Positions 32,820 through 41,184 of a DNA stretch of 64,000 bases are shown here, piece after piece. Each line of letters starts with the position of its first letter. The stretch's first letter is position 1. A program made the position numbers and the translations under genes. Under the pieces are notes generated by a model. That model searched no databases. It was not told the DNA's origin and saw only the letters and a program-made list of their open reading frames with translations. This DNA comes from VAYN01 sp963702075 (lineage in GTDB: Bacteria > Actinomycetota > Thermoleophilia > Solirubrobacterales > 70-9): contig OY969703.1 of NCBI GenBank assembly GCA_963702075.1, positions 2,108,001 through 2,172,000 on the forward strand, given 5' to 3'.

Positions 32820-33874
32820 CGGCCCTCCTCGCTCTCCTGCTCTGCGCCGCGGCGCTGGCCGCGTGCGGATCGGGGGGCGACCCGCAGGACGAAGCCAAGG
32901 CCAGCACCGACACCCACCCGCCGCGCTACTTCCGCTTCTTCGCCAAGAAGAGCTTCTGGAACACCCGGCTCGAAGCCGGCCAGCCGCTCGATCCGGCCTC
33001 CGAAAAACTCGCCGCCGCCTTCGCCGCCGAAGTCGAAGCGAAGACGAACAAGGGCGAACGGCCCTGGATCAACACCACCGACTACAGCGTCCCGGTCTAC
33101 AAAGTCCCCGCCGATCAGCCGACGGTGCCGGTCAGCCTCGACAGCCCCTACGCCGCGCCCGCCCTGCAGGCGGCCTGGCGCCAGGTGCCGCTGCCGGCCA
33201 ACCCGCGGCCCTCGGAAGGGACCGATGGCAACCTCGTCGTCTACCAGCCCTCGACCGACCGGCTCTGGGAGTTCTGGCGCTTCTCCGACGAAGGCGGCGT
33301 ACCGCAGGCCGCCTGGGGCGGCGCGATCCGCAACGTCTCCCGCAGCGCCGGTGCCTACGGCCCGAAGGCCTGGCCGGGGGCGAAGCCGTGGTGGGGCTCC
33401 TCGGCTTCCTCGCTCTCGATCGCCGGCGGCCTGATCACCTTCGCCGACCTCCGGGCCGGCCACATCAACCACGCCCTGGCGCTGGCGGTCCCGCGGGTGC
33501 AACGCGGCGTCTTCGCCTCCCCCGCCCGCCGCACCGACGGCACCTCGACCAGCGCGATGACGCTACCCGAGGGAGCGCACCTGCGCCTCGATCCCAACCT
33601 CGATCTGACGACGCTCGGCCTCTCGCCGCTGACCCTGATGATCGCCCGCGCCGCCAAGCACTACGGCATCTACGTCCGCGACCGCGCCGGGGTCGCCCAC
33701 TTCTTCGCTCAGGACCCCGCCACGCTGGGCGGCAATCCCTACCGCGGCGAGGACGGCTACTTCGAAGGCAACACGCCAGGAGATCTGCTCGAGAACTTCC
33801 CCTGGAGCCACCTTCAGGTGCTGCCGATGAAGCTCCACTCCTACGACCCGGCCCAGCCGCAGGGGCCGCGCTGA
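32807..33874 (+). CDS. SFWNT-family lipoprotein, paralogue of 25631-27058
   Basis: A 355-residue lipoprotein: hydrophobic signal VRLAALLALLLCAAALAAC with the lipobox LAAC, a short linker, then the same domain as the 25.6-kb protein (FAKKSFWNTRLEAGQPLDP, PWINTTDYSVPVYKVPADQP, SEGTDGNLVVYQPSTDRLWE, WWGSSASSLSIAGG). It has no Glu-Pro repeat. Starts are tandem GTG codons at 32807 and 32810. Location directly after sulfotransferase B ties the family to the sulfated polymer. Function unknown. Confidence 0.75.
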   Translation: MVRLAALLALLLCAAALAACGSGGDPQDEAKASTDTHPPRYFRFFAKKSFWNTRLEAGQPLDPASEKLAAAFAAEVEAKTNKGERPWINTTDYSVPVYKVPADQPTVPVSLDSPYAAPALQAAWRQVPLPANPRPSEGTDGNLVVYQPSTDRLWEFWRFSDEGGVPQAAWGGAIRNVSRSAGAYGPKAWPGAKPWWGSSASSLSIAGGLITFADLRAGHINHALALAVPRVQRGVFASPARRTDGTSTSAMTLPEGAHLRLDPNLDLTTLGLSPLTLMIARAAKHYGIYVRDRAGVAHFFAQDPATLGGNPYRGEDGYFEGNTPGDLLENFPWSHLQVLPMKLHSYDPAQPQGPR

Positions 33875-33900
33875 AAGTGGTCCGGGAAGTCCCGTCCGAG

Positions 33901-35061
33901 ATGAGCGCCGAGCAGGAGCTGATCCTGCTGAGCGCGGCGACCAGCCCGCGCCGGGGGGCACAGCGCGGGCGGATCGAGGGGCTCGTGGGGGTAGTCGAGT
34001 GGCCGGCCCTGACCGAGCAGCTCGCCCACGCCCGGCTGCTGCCGACGCTCGGGCCGCGGATCGCCGAGCTGGCCGGCGATGGCGCGCCGGCCGAGTTCGG
34101 CGAGACCGCGAGCGCGGCGGTCGAAGCCTGCCGGCGCCAGGACGCGCTGCTGCTGTTGATCGGCCAGCAGGTGATCGAGGTGCTGCGGGCGCGGGGTATC
34201 GCCGCCGCGCCATTGAAGGGACCTGGCCTCGGCGAGGAGTTGCACGGGGAGGCAGGGCGGCGGCTCTCCAGCGACATCGACCTGCTCGTCCCGGGGGCGC
34301 GACTGCGCGAGGCGGTCGCGGTCGCGGCGGAGCTCGGCTACGAGCAGCCGACCGACCCGGTGCAAGAGGACGGGCTGCCGCTGCTGCACTTCGCGATGCC
34401 GCACGGGGAACTGCCGGCGGTCGAGCTGCACTGGCGGATCCACTGGTACGAGGACCGCTTCGCCGCGGAGCGGCTGTTGCCGCCGGTGGATGCGGACGGC
34501 GACTGGCGGCCCGAGCCGGTCGACCGGCTCATCGCCCTGCTCCTCTACTACGCCCGCGACGGCTTCACCGGGATGCGCCAGGCGACCGACCTCGCCGCCT
34601 GGTGGGACCGCTTCGGCGAGGGGCTCGAGGACGGCGAGCTGGAGGCGCGGCTCACGGCCTACCCGCAACTGCGCCCGGCGGTCAGCGCGGCGGGGCGGGT
34701 CGCCGACCGCACGGTCGGCCTGCCGAGCGCCGCCCTGCTGAACGGCTCCCGCCTCGGCAGCCGCGGCCGCGTCGCCGTTGCCCTCGCCGACCCGCGCCCG
34801 TACGCGACGATGCAGCAGCTCTACGCCGAGATCGCCCTGATCGACGGTCTGCTGACCCCGCGCGGCGGCTTCGGCGCCTACCTCAGCCGCCAGATCGCCC
34901 CCTCGACCGAGGTGATCCAGGACCACACCGACAAGGCCCTCAGCGCCCACATGACCTCCCGCGCCGGCTACGCACTGCGCATCCTCGGCCGCTGCGCCCT
35001 CGCCCTCGGCCGCCTCCTCCGCATTCCCGGCACCGCCGCGCCGCGCTTCGAGACCGAGTGA
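33901..35061 (+). CDS. Nucleotidyltransferase-like protein (PF14907 type)
   Basis: A 386-residue protein resembling uncharacterised nucleotidyltransferases. The catalytic region is IAAAPLKGPGLGEELHGEAG, then RRLSSDIDLLVPGARL, with the metal-binding Asp-x-Asp, followed by VELHWRIHW. Such proteins occur in exopolysaccharide and lasso-peptide loci; both lie in this window. The ATG at 33901 is used; a GTG at 33877 would add eight residues. A strong hairpin follows the stop. Confidence 0.75.
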   Translation: MSAEQELILLSAATSPRRGAQRGRIEGLVGVVEWPALTEQLAHARLLPTLGPRIAELAGDGAPAEFGETASAAVEACRRQDALLLLIGQQVIEVLRARGIAAAPLKGPGLGEELHGEAGRRLSSDIDLLVPGARLREAVAVAAELGYEQPTDPVQEDGLPLLHFAMPHGELPAVELHWRIHWYEDRFAAERLLPPVDADGDWRPEPVDRLIALLLYYARDGFTGMRQATDLAAWWDRFGEGLEDGELEARLTAYPQLRPAVSAAGRVADRTVGLPSAALLNGSRLGSRGRVAVALADPRPYATMQQLYAEIALIDGLLTPRGGFGAYLSRQIAPSTEVIQDHTDKALSAHMTSRAGYALRILGRCALALGRLLRIPGTAAPRFETE

Positions 35062-35062
35062 G

Positions 35063-35099
35063 TGTCGCTTTTGTGGCCTATGAGGCCACAAAAGCGACA
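35063..35099. terminator. 16-bp perfect hairpin after the nucleotidyltransferase gene
   Basis: TGTCGCTTTTGTGGCC (35063-35078) and its exact complement (35084-35099) enclose the loop TATGA. The stem starts one base after the TGA stop. There is no following T-run, so it may act as a Rho-independent-like barrier, an mRNA stabiliser or a dispersed palindrome rather than a textbook terminator. Confidence 0.6.
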
Positions 35100-35139
35100 T
35101 GCGCACTTTTCGCCGCTCCCGAACCGTTGATCCGGTGAG

Positions 35140-36330
35140 ATGCCAAGGTCTCTCGATCGACTGCTGCTGCTCGCGCAGGGCGCTCTCGCGCTTGCCAGCA
35201 GCTACCTGCTCGGGCTGCTCGTAGCGGCCCGCGGCTCGGCCGGGCGCGAGGCCGCGCCGTCGCAGGCGCCGCCGCTCGACCTCGCGGTGATCGTCCCCGC
35301 CCACGACGAGGAGCCGGGGATCGCTGAGACCCTGGAGTCGCTCACCGCCTGCGAATACCCGGCGGCCGAGCGCCGCACGATCGTGATCGCCGACAACTGC
35401 AGCGACGGCACCGCCGCCCGCGCCCGCGAGCACGGCGTCGAGGTCTGGGAGCGGACCGATCCCGACAACCGCGGCAAGGGCCACGCCCTCGCCTGGGCGC
35501 TGGAGCGGCTCTTCGCCGAGGCGCAGCCGCCCGACGCGGTGGTGATGGTCGACGCCGACTGCACCGTCTCGGCCAACCTGCTCGAGGCCTGCGCCCGCCA
35601 CCTCGCCGACGGGGCCGAGGCGATCCAGGTCGACTACGTCGCCGGAAACCCCGAGGACTCGCCGACCGCGGCGCTGCGCTTCGCCGGCTTCGCCCTCGCC
35701 GACACGGTCCGCTTCCTCGGCAAGGAGCGGCTCGGCCTCTCATGCGGCCTGGTCGGCACCGGGATGGCCTTCCCGCGCGCGGTCCTCGAACAGATCCCCT
35801 GGACGGTGACCGGGCTGATGGAGGACGGCGAATACCACATGCGCCTGGTCCTGGAGGGAACCCGGACGCGGTTCGTCCCCGAGGCCTGGGTCAGCCAGCC
35901 GGTGCCGACGAGCAGGCGCGCCAGCTCCGAGCAGCAGGCGCGCTGGGAAAAGGGCAAGCTCGACATGATCCGCGCCTGGACCCCGCGCCTGCTCGGCTCC
36001 GGCATCGCCCGCCAGGACCCGGTGCGAATCCACGCCGGGCTCGAGTGTCTGGTGCCGCCGCAGTCCGTACTCGCCCTCGGCGGCCTCGGCGGCGCGGTCC
36101 TCGGAGCGGCGCTGCGGCGGCCGCGGCTGCTGGCGCTCTCGCTGCTGACCCTCGGCGGCCAGACCGCCTTCGTCCTCGGCGGCCTGCGCCTGGTGCGGGC
36201 GCCGGCGAGCGTCTACCGGGCGCTGCTGAGCGCACCGCTCTTGATCGCCAGCAAGCTCGCCCTCTACCTGCGGCTCGCCCGCGGCCGCGGGCCGAGCGGC
36301 TGGGTCCGGACCGAGCGGGAGGCGCCGTGA
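35140..36330 (+). CDS. Family 2 glycosyltransferase, membrane-bound
   Basis: A 396-residue GT-A enzyme. An N-terminal membrane helix (LLLAQGALALASSYLLGLLV) precedes LDLAVIVPAHDEEPGI, the DAD metal motif in VVMVDADCTVSANL, the acceptor motif LMEDGEYHMRLV and the processive-type EQQARWEKGKL (QxxRW-like). The C-terminus has two to three more membrane helices. This layout is that of polysaccharide-building GT2 enzymes. The stop overlaps the next glycosyltransferase ATG. Confidence 0.9.
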   Translation: MPRSLDRLLLLAQGALALASSYLLGLLVAARGSAGREAAPSQAPPLDLAVIVPAHDEEPGIAETLESLTACEYPAAERRTIVIADNCSDGTAARAREHGVEVWERTDPDNRGKGHALAWALERLFAEAQPPDAVVMVDADCTVSANLLEACARHLADGAEAIQVDYVAGNPEDSPTAALRFAGFALADTVRFLGKERLGLSCGLVGTGMAFPRAVLEQIPWTVTGLMEDGEYHMRLVLEGTRTRFVPEAWVSQPVPTSRRASSEQQARWEKGKLDMIRAWTPRLLGSGIARQDPVRIHAGLECLVPPQSVLALGGLGGAVLGAALRRPRLLALSLLTLGGQTAFVLGGLRLVRAPASVYRALLSAPLLIASKLALYLRLARGRGPSGWVRTEREAP

Positions 36331-37607
36331 TGAAGCTCGCCTACGTCTGCTCGGAGTACCCGGCGATCTCCCACACCTTCGTCCTCCGCGAGATCGAAGC
36401 GCTGCGAGAGCTCGGCGCCTCGATTACCACTTTCTCGCTGCGCCGCACCCCGGAGGAGAAGCTGCTCAGCGAGCGCGACCGGCACGCCGCGGCGAGCACC
36501 ATCGCGATCCTGCCGCCGCGCTGGGGCCGGTTGCTTCGCGCCCACCTCGGCGCGGCGCTGCGCTCCCCCCGCGCCTACCTCGGCACGCTGCGCTACGCGC
36601 TCGGCCTGGCGCCGCCCGGCCTGCGCGGCCGCCTCTGGCAGCTCTTCTATTTCGCCGAGGCGATCCTGCTCTGGAGCGAGTGCGAGCAGCGCGGCATCCG
36701 CCACCTCCACGTCCACCTCGCCAACGCGGCGGCCGACGCGACGATGGTCGCCGTCCGCTTCGGCAACGCCCGCAGCCCCGGCCGCTGGTCCTGGAGCTTC
36801 ACGATGCACGGCCCGACCGAGTTCTGGGACGTCCGCCACTACCGCCTCGCCGAGAAGCTCGCCAGCGCCGGCTTCGTCATCTGCATCAGCGAGTTCTGCC
36901 GCAGCCAGCTGATGAACCTCTGCGAGCCCGAGCGTTGGGACCGGCTGCGGGTCGTCCACTGCGGCATCCCGGTCGAGGACTTCACCCGCCGGACGCCGGT
37001 AAGCGAGCCCAGCCCCGGCGCCCGCATCCTCTACATCGGCCGCCTGGTGCCCGAGAAGGGCCAGACGGTCCTGCTGGAAGCGATCGCCGAGCTGACGCGA
37101 CGTGGTCACGACGTCACCGCGACCATCGCCGGCGAGGGCGCGCTGAAGCCCGAGCTGGAGAAGATGGCCAAGCGCCTCGGCCTAGCCGACCGCATCGAGT
37201 TCCCCGGCGCCGTAGGCCAGCACCAGCTCCGCGACCTCTACGAAGAAGCAGCCATCTTCTGCCTCCCCAGCTTCGGCGAGGGCGTCCCCATAGTCCTGAT
37301 GGAGGCGATGGCAATGGAAGTCCCCCCGGTCAGCACCCGCATCGCCGGCATCCCGGAGCTCATAGACCACGAACGCGGCGGCCTCCTCATCTCCCCCGGC
37401 CGCGCCGACGAGTTGACGGAAGCTCTCGAGTCCCTCCTCACGGAACCCGCCTTCCACCGCGAACTAGCCGCCGGCGGCCGCGAAAAGGTCCTCGAAGAGT
37501 TCGACACCCACCGCTCCGCCGCCCAGCTCCTCGCGATCTTCGAAGAGATGCTCGAAGGGCGCGCGACCAACGCTCAGACAATACGTCTCCGTCAATCTGT
37601 AGCCTAA
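36330..37607 (+). CDS. Family 4 glycosyltransferase
   Basis: A 425-residue GT-B enzyme. The N-terminal domain opens MKLAYVCSEYPAISHTFVLR, typical of colanic-acid WcaL-like enzymes. The C-terminal domain contains ILYIGRLVPEKGQTVLLEAI and the nucleotide-sugar E-x7-E motif FGEGVPIVLMEAMAMEVP. It transfers an activated sugar to the growing repeat unit. It ends the polysaccharide operon; VapBC genes follow. Confidence 0.93.
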   Translation: MKLAYVCSEYPAISHTFVLREIEALRELGASITTFSLRRTPEEKLLSERDRHAAASTIAILPPRWGRLLRAHLGAALRSPRAYLGTLRYALGLAPPGLRGRLWQLFYFAEAILLWSECEQRGIRHLHVHLANAAADATMVAVRFGNARSPGRWSWSFTMHGPTEFWDVRHYRLAEKLASAGFVICISEFCRSQLMNLCEPERWDRLRVVHCGIPVEDFTRRTPVSEPSPGARILYIGRLVPEKGQTVLLEAIAELTRRGHDVTATIAGEGALKPELEKMAKRLGLADRIEFPGAVGQHQLRDLYEEAAIFCLPSFGEGVPIVLMEAMAMEVPPVSTRIAGIPELIDHERGGLLISPGRADELTEALESLLTEPAFHRELAAGGREKVLEEFDTHRSAAQLLAIFEEMLEGRATNAQTIRLRQSVA

Positions 37608-37668
37608 GCGGCGTCAATCTGACATCTGGCTTGCGAGACGCCATGTTCGCCGCCGGTACCCTTGAACC

Positions 37669-37869
37669 ATGACCGCGAAGGAGAAGCTAATCCGCGATGT
37701 GCTTGACCTCGATGAGGTCAAAGCCACGCGCGCACGCATCGTGGTCATCGATGAACGGGAGCCGGAGCCCGAGACCGTTCCCTTGCCCAAAGGCTGGGAC
37801 CGGATGGCGAACGGCGAGCCGATGCCGGACCTGACGGCGGCAATTCGGCGATCCCGCGAAGGCCACTGA
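37669..37869 (+). CDS. VapB-like antitoxin
   Basis: A 66-residue protein ending 6 nt before the PIN toxin gene. It has a charged N-terminal helix (AKEKLIRDVLDLDEVKATRA) and a Pro/Glu-rich centre followed by GWDRMANGEPMPDLTAAIRR, a segment that could occupy the PIN active site. No standard DNA-binding domain is evident, so the call depends on its position. Confidence 0.65.
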   Translation: MTAKEKLIRDVLDLDEVKATRARIVVIDEREPEPETVPLPKGWDRMANGEPMPDLTAAIRRSREGH

Positions 37870-37875
37870 ACCGCG

Positions 37876-38268
37876 GTGGTGGTCATAGACGCGAGCATCG
37901 CGGTCGACCTCTGCCTTGCCGCTGAAGGGTTTGCTCCTCTGGCGAGTGAGGACCTTGTGGCCCCGCCCCTGATCCTTTCGGAGAGCCTCGCGGTCCTTCA
38001 TCAGATGCGGTGGCGCGGCGACATTCCGGAGGATGTGACCGCTCTGGCACTCGAACGCCGTAGCGAGATGCCGGTGCGGATCGAGCACCCATCGGCGCTC
38101 AGCGCCGAAGCCTGGCGGATCGCGGATGACTTCGGCTGGGCCAAGACCTATGACGCTGAATACGTAGCCCTTGCCAAGCTGAACGAATGCCGCCTTGTCA
38201 CCGTCGATGCACGTCTGCGACGTGGTGCTGATCGCCTTGGCTTCGTGGTGACTCCGGCAGAGCTCTGA
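37876..38268 (+). CDS. vapC: PIN-domain ribonuclease toxin (VapC-like)
   Basis: A 130-residue PIN protein starting at GTG. The acidic residues appear in order: VVIDASIAVDL (Asp5), ILSESLAVLHQM (Glu), AKTYDAEYVALAKL (Asp) and LVTVDARLRR (Asp). This completes a metal-dependent RNase site. Together with the preceding small gene it forms a VapBC module located between a polysaccharide operon and an accessory stretch. Confidence 0.85.
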   Translation: MVVIDASIAVDLCLAAEGFAPLASEDLVAPPLILSESLAVLHQMRWRGDIPEDVTALALERRSEMPVRIEHPSALSAEAWRIADDFGWAKTYDAEYVALAKLNECRLVTVDARLRRGADRLGFVVTPAEL

Positions 38269-38274
38269 TCAGCT

Positions 38275-39057
38275 TCACCCCTCCGGCGTGCAGCTGAAGA
38301 TGTGGGTGAAACCGAGCCTGGTCTGGTTGCTGAAGCTGAGGTTGCCCTTCGTCGCCCAGGCGCCGGTCGGGCAGCTGGCGCTGAGGAAGCTCTTCTTGCG
38401 GCCCTTGTAGGTGTAGCGGCGGCCGATTTTTAGGTCGAACGCCGTCGCCGAGCCGGCACCACCCGCGACCTTCGGGATATGCGCTTCCAGGTGCAGGCCG
38501 AAGCGCCCGCGGTTGATCCGCGTGACCTTCGCCCGCACGATGACCGCGGTCGGCGCCGGCACGTCGACGTAGGCGTGGAGGAGGAACGAGGTGGTCCCGC
38601 CGTGGACGCCGTTGTTGAAGAGGAGCAGCGGGCCGGTCGAGCGGAACGGCGCTTGTTCGGGGAAGGCGACCTCTACTTCGGCCGAGCCGGAGCCGATGAT
38701 CGCATCGCCGCAAATCTTCCTGGCGGTGGCGCTGCTGGTCGCCTTGAGCTGGTTTTCCGAGCAGGTCGGGAGGCCGACCGCGTCGACCTTGATCGTCCGC
38801 TCGATGTCGGCTTCGATGTGCTGGAGGGCCGGCGGGTGGCTGCCGTCGGTGGTGTGGACGTCGCCGATGATACGGGCGGTGACGGGGGCGCTGCCGTGCT
38901 TTGGGAGCTTGGTCGGGATGATGCCGCCGTTGTCGCCGACACAGAGGACGCCGACGCAGTGTTCCTGGCGGTTGCCGAGGTTCCCGGCGGCCAAGCTCGC
39001 CGAGATCAACGCCACCCCCGCCGCGACCGCAGTGATGTAGATCAGCTTCCTCTTCAT
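38275..39057 (-). CDS. Secreted hypothetical protein
   Basis: A 260-residue protein with a signal peptide (residues 1-24, ending SLAAG) and a beta-rich mature domain of the kind frequent in Thermoleophilia-like genomes: HIEADIERTIKVDAVGLPTC, then DAIIGSGSAEVEVAFPEQ, LLLFNNGVHGG and FLLHAYVDVPAPTAVIV. Four or more cysteines may form disulfides. No catalytic motif is visible. It converges on vapC with a 6-nt gap. Confidence 0.65.
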   Translation of the reverse strand: MKRKLIYITAVAAGVALISASLAAGNLGNRQEHCVGVLCVGDNGGIIPTKLPKHGSAPVTARIIGDVHTTDGSHPPALQHIEADIERTIKVDAVGLPTCSENQLKATSSATARKICGDAIIGSGSAEVEVAFPEQAPFRSTGPLLLFNNGVHGGTTSFLLHAYVDVPAPTAVIVRAKVTRINRGRFGLHLEAHIPKVAGGAGSATAFDLKIGRRYTYKGRKKSFLSASCPTGAWATKGNLSFSNQTRLGFTHIFSCTPEG

Positions 39058-39174
39058 GCTCCCCTCCCGTTGGTCAGATCGCTTCCGATCCTCGCCGGGC
39101 GGGGCCGGAAGCGCCTCCCCGATTCGGAGCCTTCAGCGGCCGCGAATGTCCAATGTGGGAAGGGCGCTCCCTTT

Positions 39175-39200
39175 CTTTGTCCCGCTATGCGGGACGAAAG
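39175..39200. terminator. Hairpin downstream of the PucR-type regulator gene
   Basis: GTCCCGC and GCGGGAC pair around the loop TAT, extended by CTTT/AAAG across a single bulged base. It lies 10-35 nt beyond the stop of the minus-strand regulator gene. The T-rich left flank (plus strand) is on the wrong side for a minus-strand terminator, so a role as bidirectional barrier or repeat is also possible. It shares the TATG-type loop with 35063-35099. Confidence 0.45.
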
Positions 39201-39210
39201 GTGGGAGCAG

Positions 39211-40395
39211 CTAGTCGTCGAGGCGCAGCGCGATCTCGAGATCGGCGAGCGAGCCGGTGAGCGGGCGACCGAGCAGCTCCTCGATCCCGCGAAGGCGGTT
39301 GCGGACGGTGCGGCGGTCCACGCCAAGCACCGCCGCGGTTGAAGAGACGTTCCGCTCGGCGTCGAAGTAGGCGCGAAGCGTCTCGCGCGCCGCCGTGCCG
39401 CCGTCCCGCGTCTGCTCGAGTGGCTCCAGGTAGAGGCGGCGAAGCGAGGTGGCGAGAAGGTCGTCCCGGGCAATCGAGGCAAGCACGGCGACGTCGGCGT
39501 AACGAAGCACCGTCTGCCCCCGCCGCTCGGCGATCGGCAGGGCTGCCTTCGCCTGGTGGTGACTGAACCGCCACCCCGCCAGGCCCTCCCCCGGCTCACC
39601 GACCGTGACCACCACCCGCTCCGGCGAGGCGACATCCAGCGCCCGCACCGCCCCCTCAGCGGCGAGCGGCCGCGTCCCGCCCAGCCAGCAGGCAAGAATC
39701 GGCTCCTCCTCCCGCTGAACCGCAAGCAACCGCCGATCGAGCGTGGCGGCCACCCCGCGCATCAGCTCCTCCGCCCCCTCCCCCTTGACCAGCACAGCCA
39801 GGTGATGAGCGTCGAGGTCATAGCCAAGCTCGGACCGATCGACCAGTTCACCGGCCAGGAGAGCTTTGACCGACTCCCGCCGCCGCTCCGCCGCACTGCG
39901 AGGGCGAACCTTCGCCTCCCGAGCATGCTCCTCACTGACAGCAGCAATGAGCCGATCCCCCAGCGTCGCCTGCGCAGCCAGCAACGGGCGCAAAGCGGCA
40001 CTAGGCACCTCAGTCCGCTCCGCCTCTTCCACCAAGAAGTCCCCGAAAAGAGCATTGCCAGCGAAGTACCGCCGCAGCACCGTGTCCAACGGCACCCCAT
40101 CCCGCGCATCCAACCGAGCCTGCGCCAGCAACACCGCGGGCACCTCCGGAGCCTGCTTCTCCCCGTTCTCCAGCACCGCCAGCCGATACTCGATCGCAGC
40201 CGCTACTGCTTCGTTCAGCCCCTGCAGATACCCTGGATCGGCTACGTCTCGAGGATTCGAGATCGCATAGATACGGGTCGCTACGGCGCCTTGCAGTTCC
40301 GAGAACCGCTTTCGCAGACGCGCTGCGAGGACGATTCTGACTTCATTTTGGAAGCTTGCCGGCATACCAGCACTCCAGTGCAGTTGCCCCTCCAC
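39211..40395 (-). CDS. PucR/CdaR-family transcriptional regulator
   Basis: A 394-residue regulator. The C-terminus is the PucR-type HTH: LRAYFDAERNVSSTAAVLGV, then DRRTVRNRLRGIEELLGRPL. The centre resembles the GGDEF-like domain of the CdaR group (VVTVGEPGEGLAGWRFSHHQ, KAALPIAERRG). The helical N-terminal sensor part has no recognised ligand. Such proteins regulate diverse catabolic genes; no obvious target lies adjacent. Confidence 0.87.
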   Translation of the reverse strand: MEGQLHWSAGMPASFQNEVRIVLAARLRKRFSELQGAVATRIYAISNPRDVADPGYLQGLNEAVAAAIEYRLAVLENGEKQAPEVPAVLLAQARLDARDGVPLDTVLRRYFAGNALFGDFLVEEAERTEVPSAALRPLLAAQATLGDRLIAAVSEEHAREAKVRPRSAAERRRESVKALLAGELVDRSELGYDLDAHHLAVLVKGEGAEELMRGVAATLDRRLLAVQREEEPILACWLGGTRPLAAEGAVRALDVASPERVVVTVGEPGEGLAGWRFSHHQAKAALPIAERRGQTVLRYADVAVLASIARDDLLATSLRRLYLEPLEQTRDGGTAARETLRAYFDAERNVSSTAAVLGVDRRTVRNRLRGIEELLGRPLTGSLADLEIALRLDD

Positions 40396-40500
40396 AACGC
40401 CACTTTACAGTCGCCCCGGAGCGGTCCTGCCCTCGCCAGGCGTCTTGTCAATAACGCCTGGCGGAGGCAGTCAACCACGCCTTCCTCGGGTGATCTGCCT

Positions 40501-40746
40501 CTAGCCGATCGAAAATCTGCGCCAGGGAAGCTGCTCCAAGAACACGCCTTCCAGCCAGTTCACGATGTCCTGGGGCCCCCAGGATCTGCCGTCTTCACTG
40601 AGGAGCGCAGTCCGAACTCCGAACTCCTGCTCTCCGAAGGCAACCATTTCCTGGCACAGGTGAGGATTGGAAATGACGTTGCTCTTGACCGCCAGGATCG
40701 CGAAATCCTGTCCCTGTTCATGGACTAATGCGACCTCGCCTTGCAT
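40501..40746 (-). CDS. Small hypothetical protein
   Basis: An 81-residue protein starting at ATG 40746. It reads MQGEVALVHEQGQDFAILAV and later LLSEDGRSWGPQDIVNWLEG, with alternating strands and helices suggesting a compact fold. Its base composition is less GC-rich than the core genes, like the rest of this accessory stretch. An upstream in-frame extension overlaps the DUF2188 gene and is rejected. No family recognised. Confidence 0.5.
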   Translation of the reverse strand: MQGEVALVHEQGQDFAILAVKSNVISNPHLCQEMVAFGEQEFGVRTALLSEDGRSWGPQDIVNWLEGVFLEQLPWRRFSIG

Positions 40747-40813
40747 CAGACTCCTTTCTTGATGTTGAAATCGGGGCCGGATGAGGTGGTCTCTCTCACC
40801 CGGCCCTGAGCCG

Positions 40814-41044
40814 TCAGCCTTCGGGGGGATATGGGTCGCCGCCATAGCTACGGCGCTCCCCAAAGGTTCCGTCACGCCGGTGGCTGATCTGCTCAACCCC
40901 CCGACGCCTGGCTGATTCGCGACCGATTTCCTCTGCATCTTCCTTGGTGGGTGCGCGGCCGAAGCCACGCTGAGACCCCTCAGTGCGGTTAATCCAACCG
41001 CCTTCCGGATCCCGAACCGTATGTACTGCCGGCTTGCGCGCCAT
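40814..41044 (-). CDS. DUF2188-like small protein
   Basis: A 76-residue protein matching the DUF2188 pattern: HTVRDPEGGWINRTEGSQRG, then APTKEDAEEIGRESARRRGV and HRRDGTFGERRSYGGDP. Such proteins are short, basic, and have no known function; the repeat of Gly-Trp and HxRDG motifs is characteristic. Often found in mobile or accessory regions. Confidence 0.75.
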   Translation of the reverse strand: MARKPAVHTVRDPEGGWINRTEGSQRGFGRAPTKEDAEEIGRESARRRGVEQISHRRDGTFGERRSYGGDPYPPEG

Positions 41045-41124
41045 TGGTTGTCTCCTTCGTTAGATACCTTCTCGGATTCGATACAACGTCTGGACCACTA
41101 TTCTATACCAAATCGGTTTAGAGT

Positions 41125-41152
41125 TTGTAGATAGGCGGTAGACCTATATACT
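41125..41152 (+). promoter_or_regulatory. Probable promoter/operator of the higBA module
   Basis: TTGTAG (41125-41130) and TATACT (41147-41152) are 16 nt apart in AT-rich DNA, with the inverted repeat ATAGG-N7-CCTAT (41131-41147) covering the spacer. This would let the HTH antitoxin repress its own operon. Confidence 0.4.
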
Positions 41153-41184
41153 GTTTAGGTTGAAAGAAAGCGAAATTTGCGATC

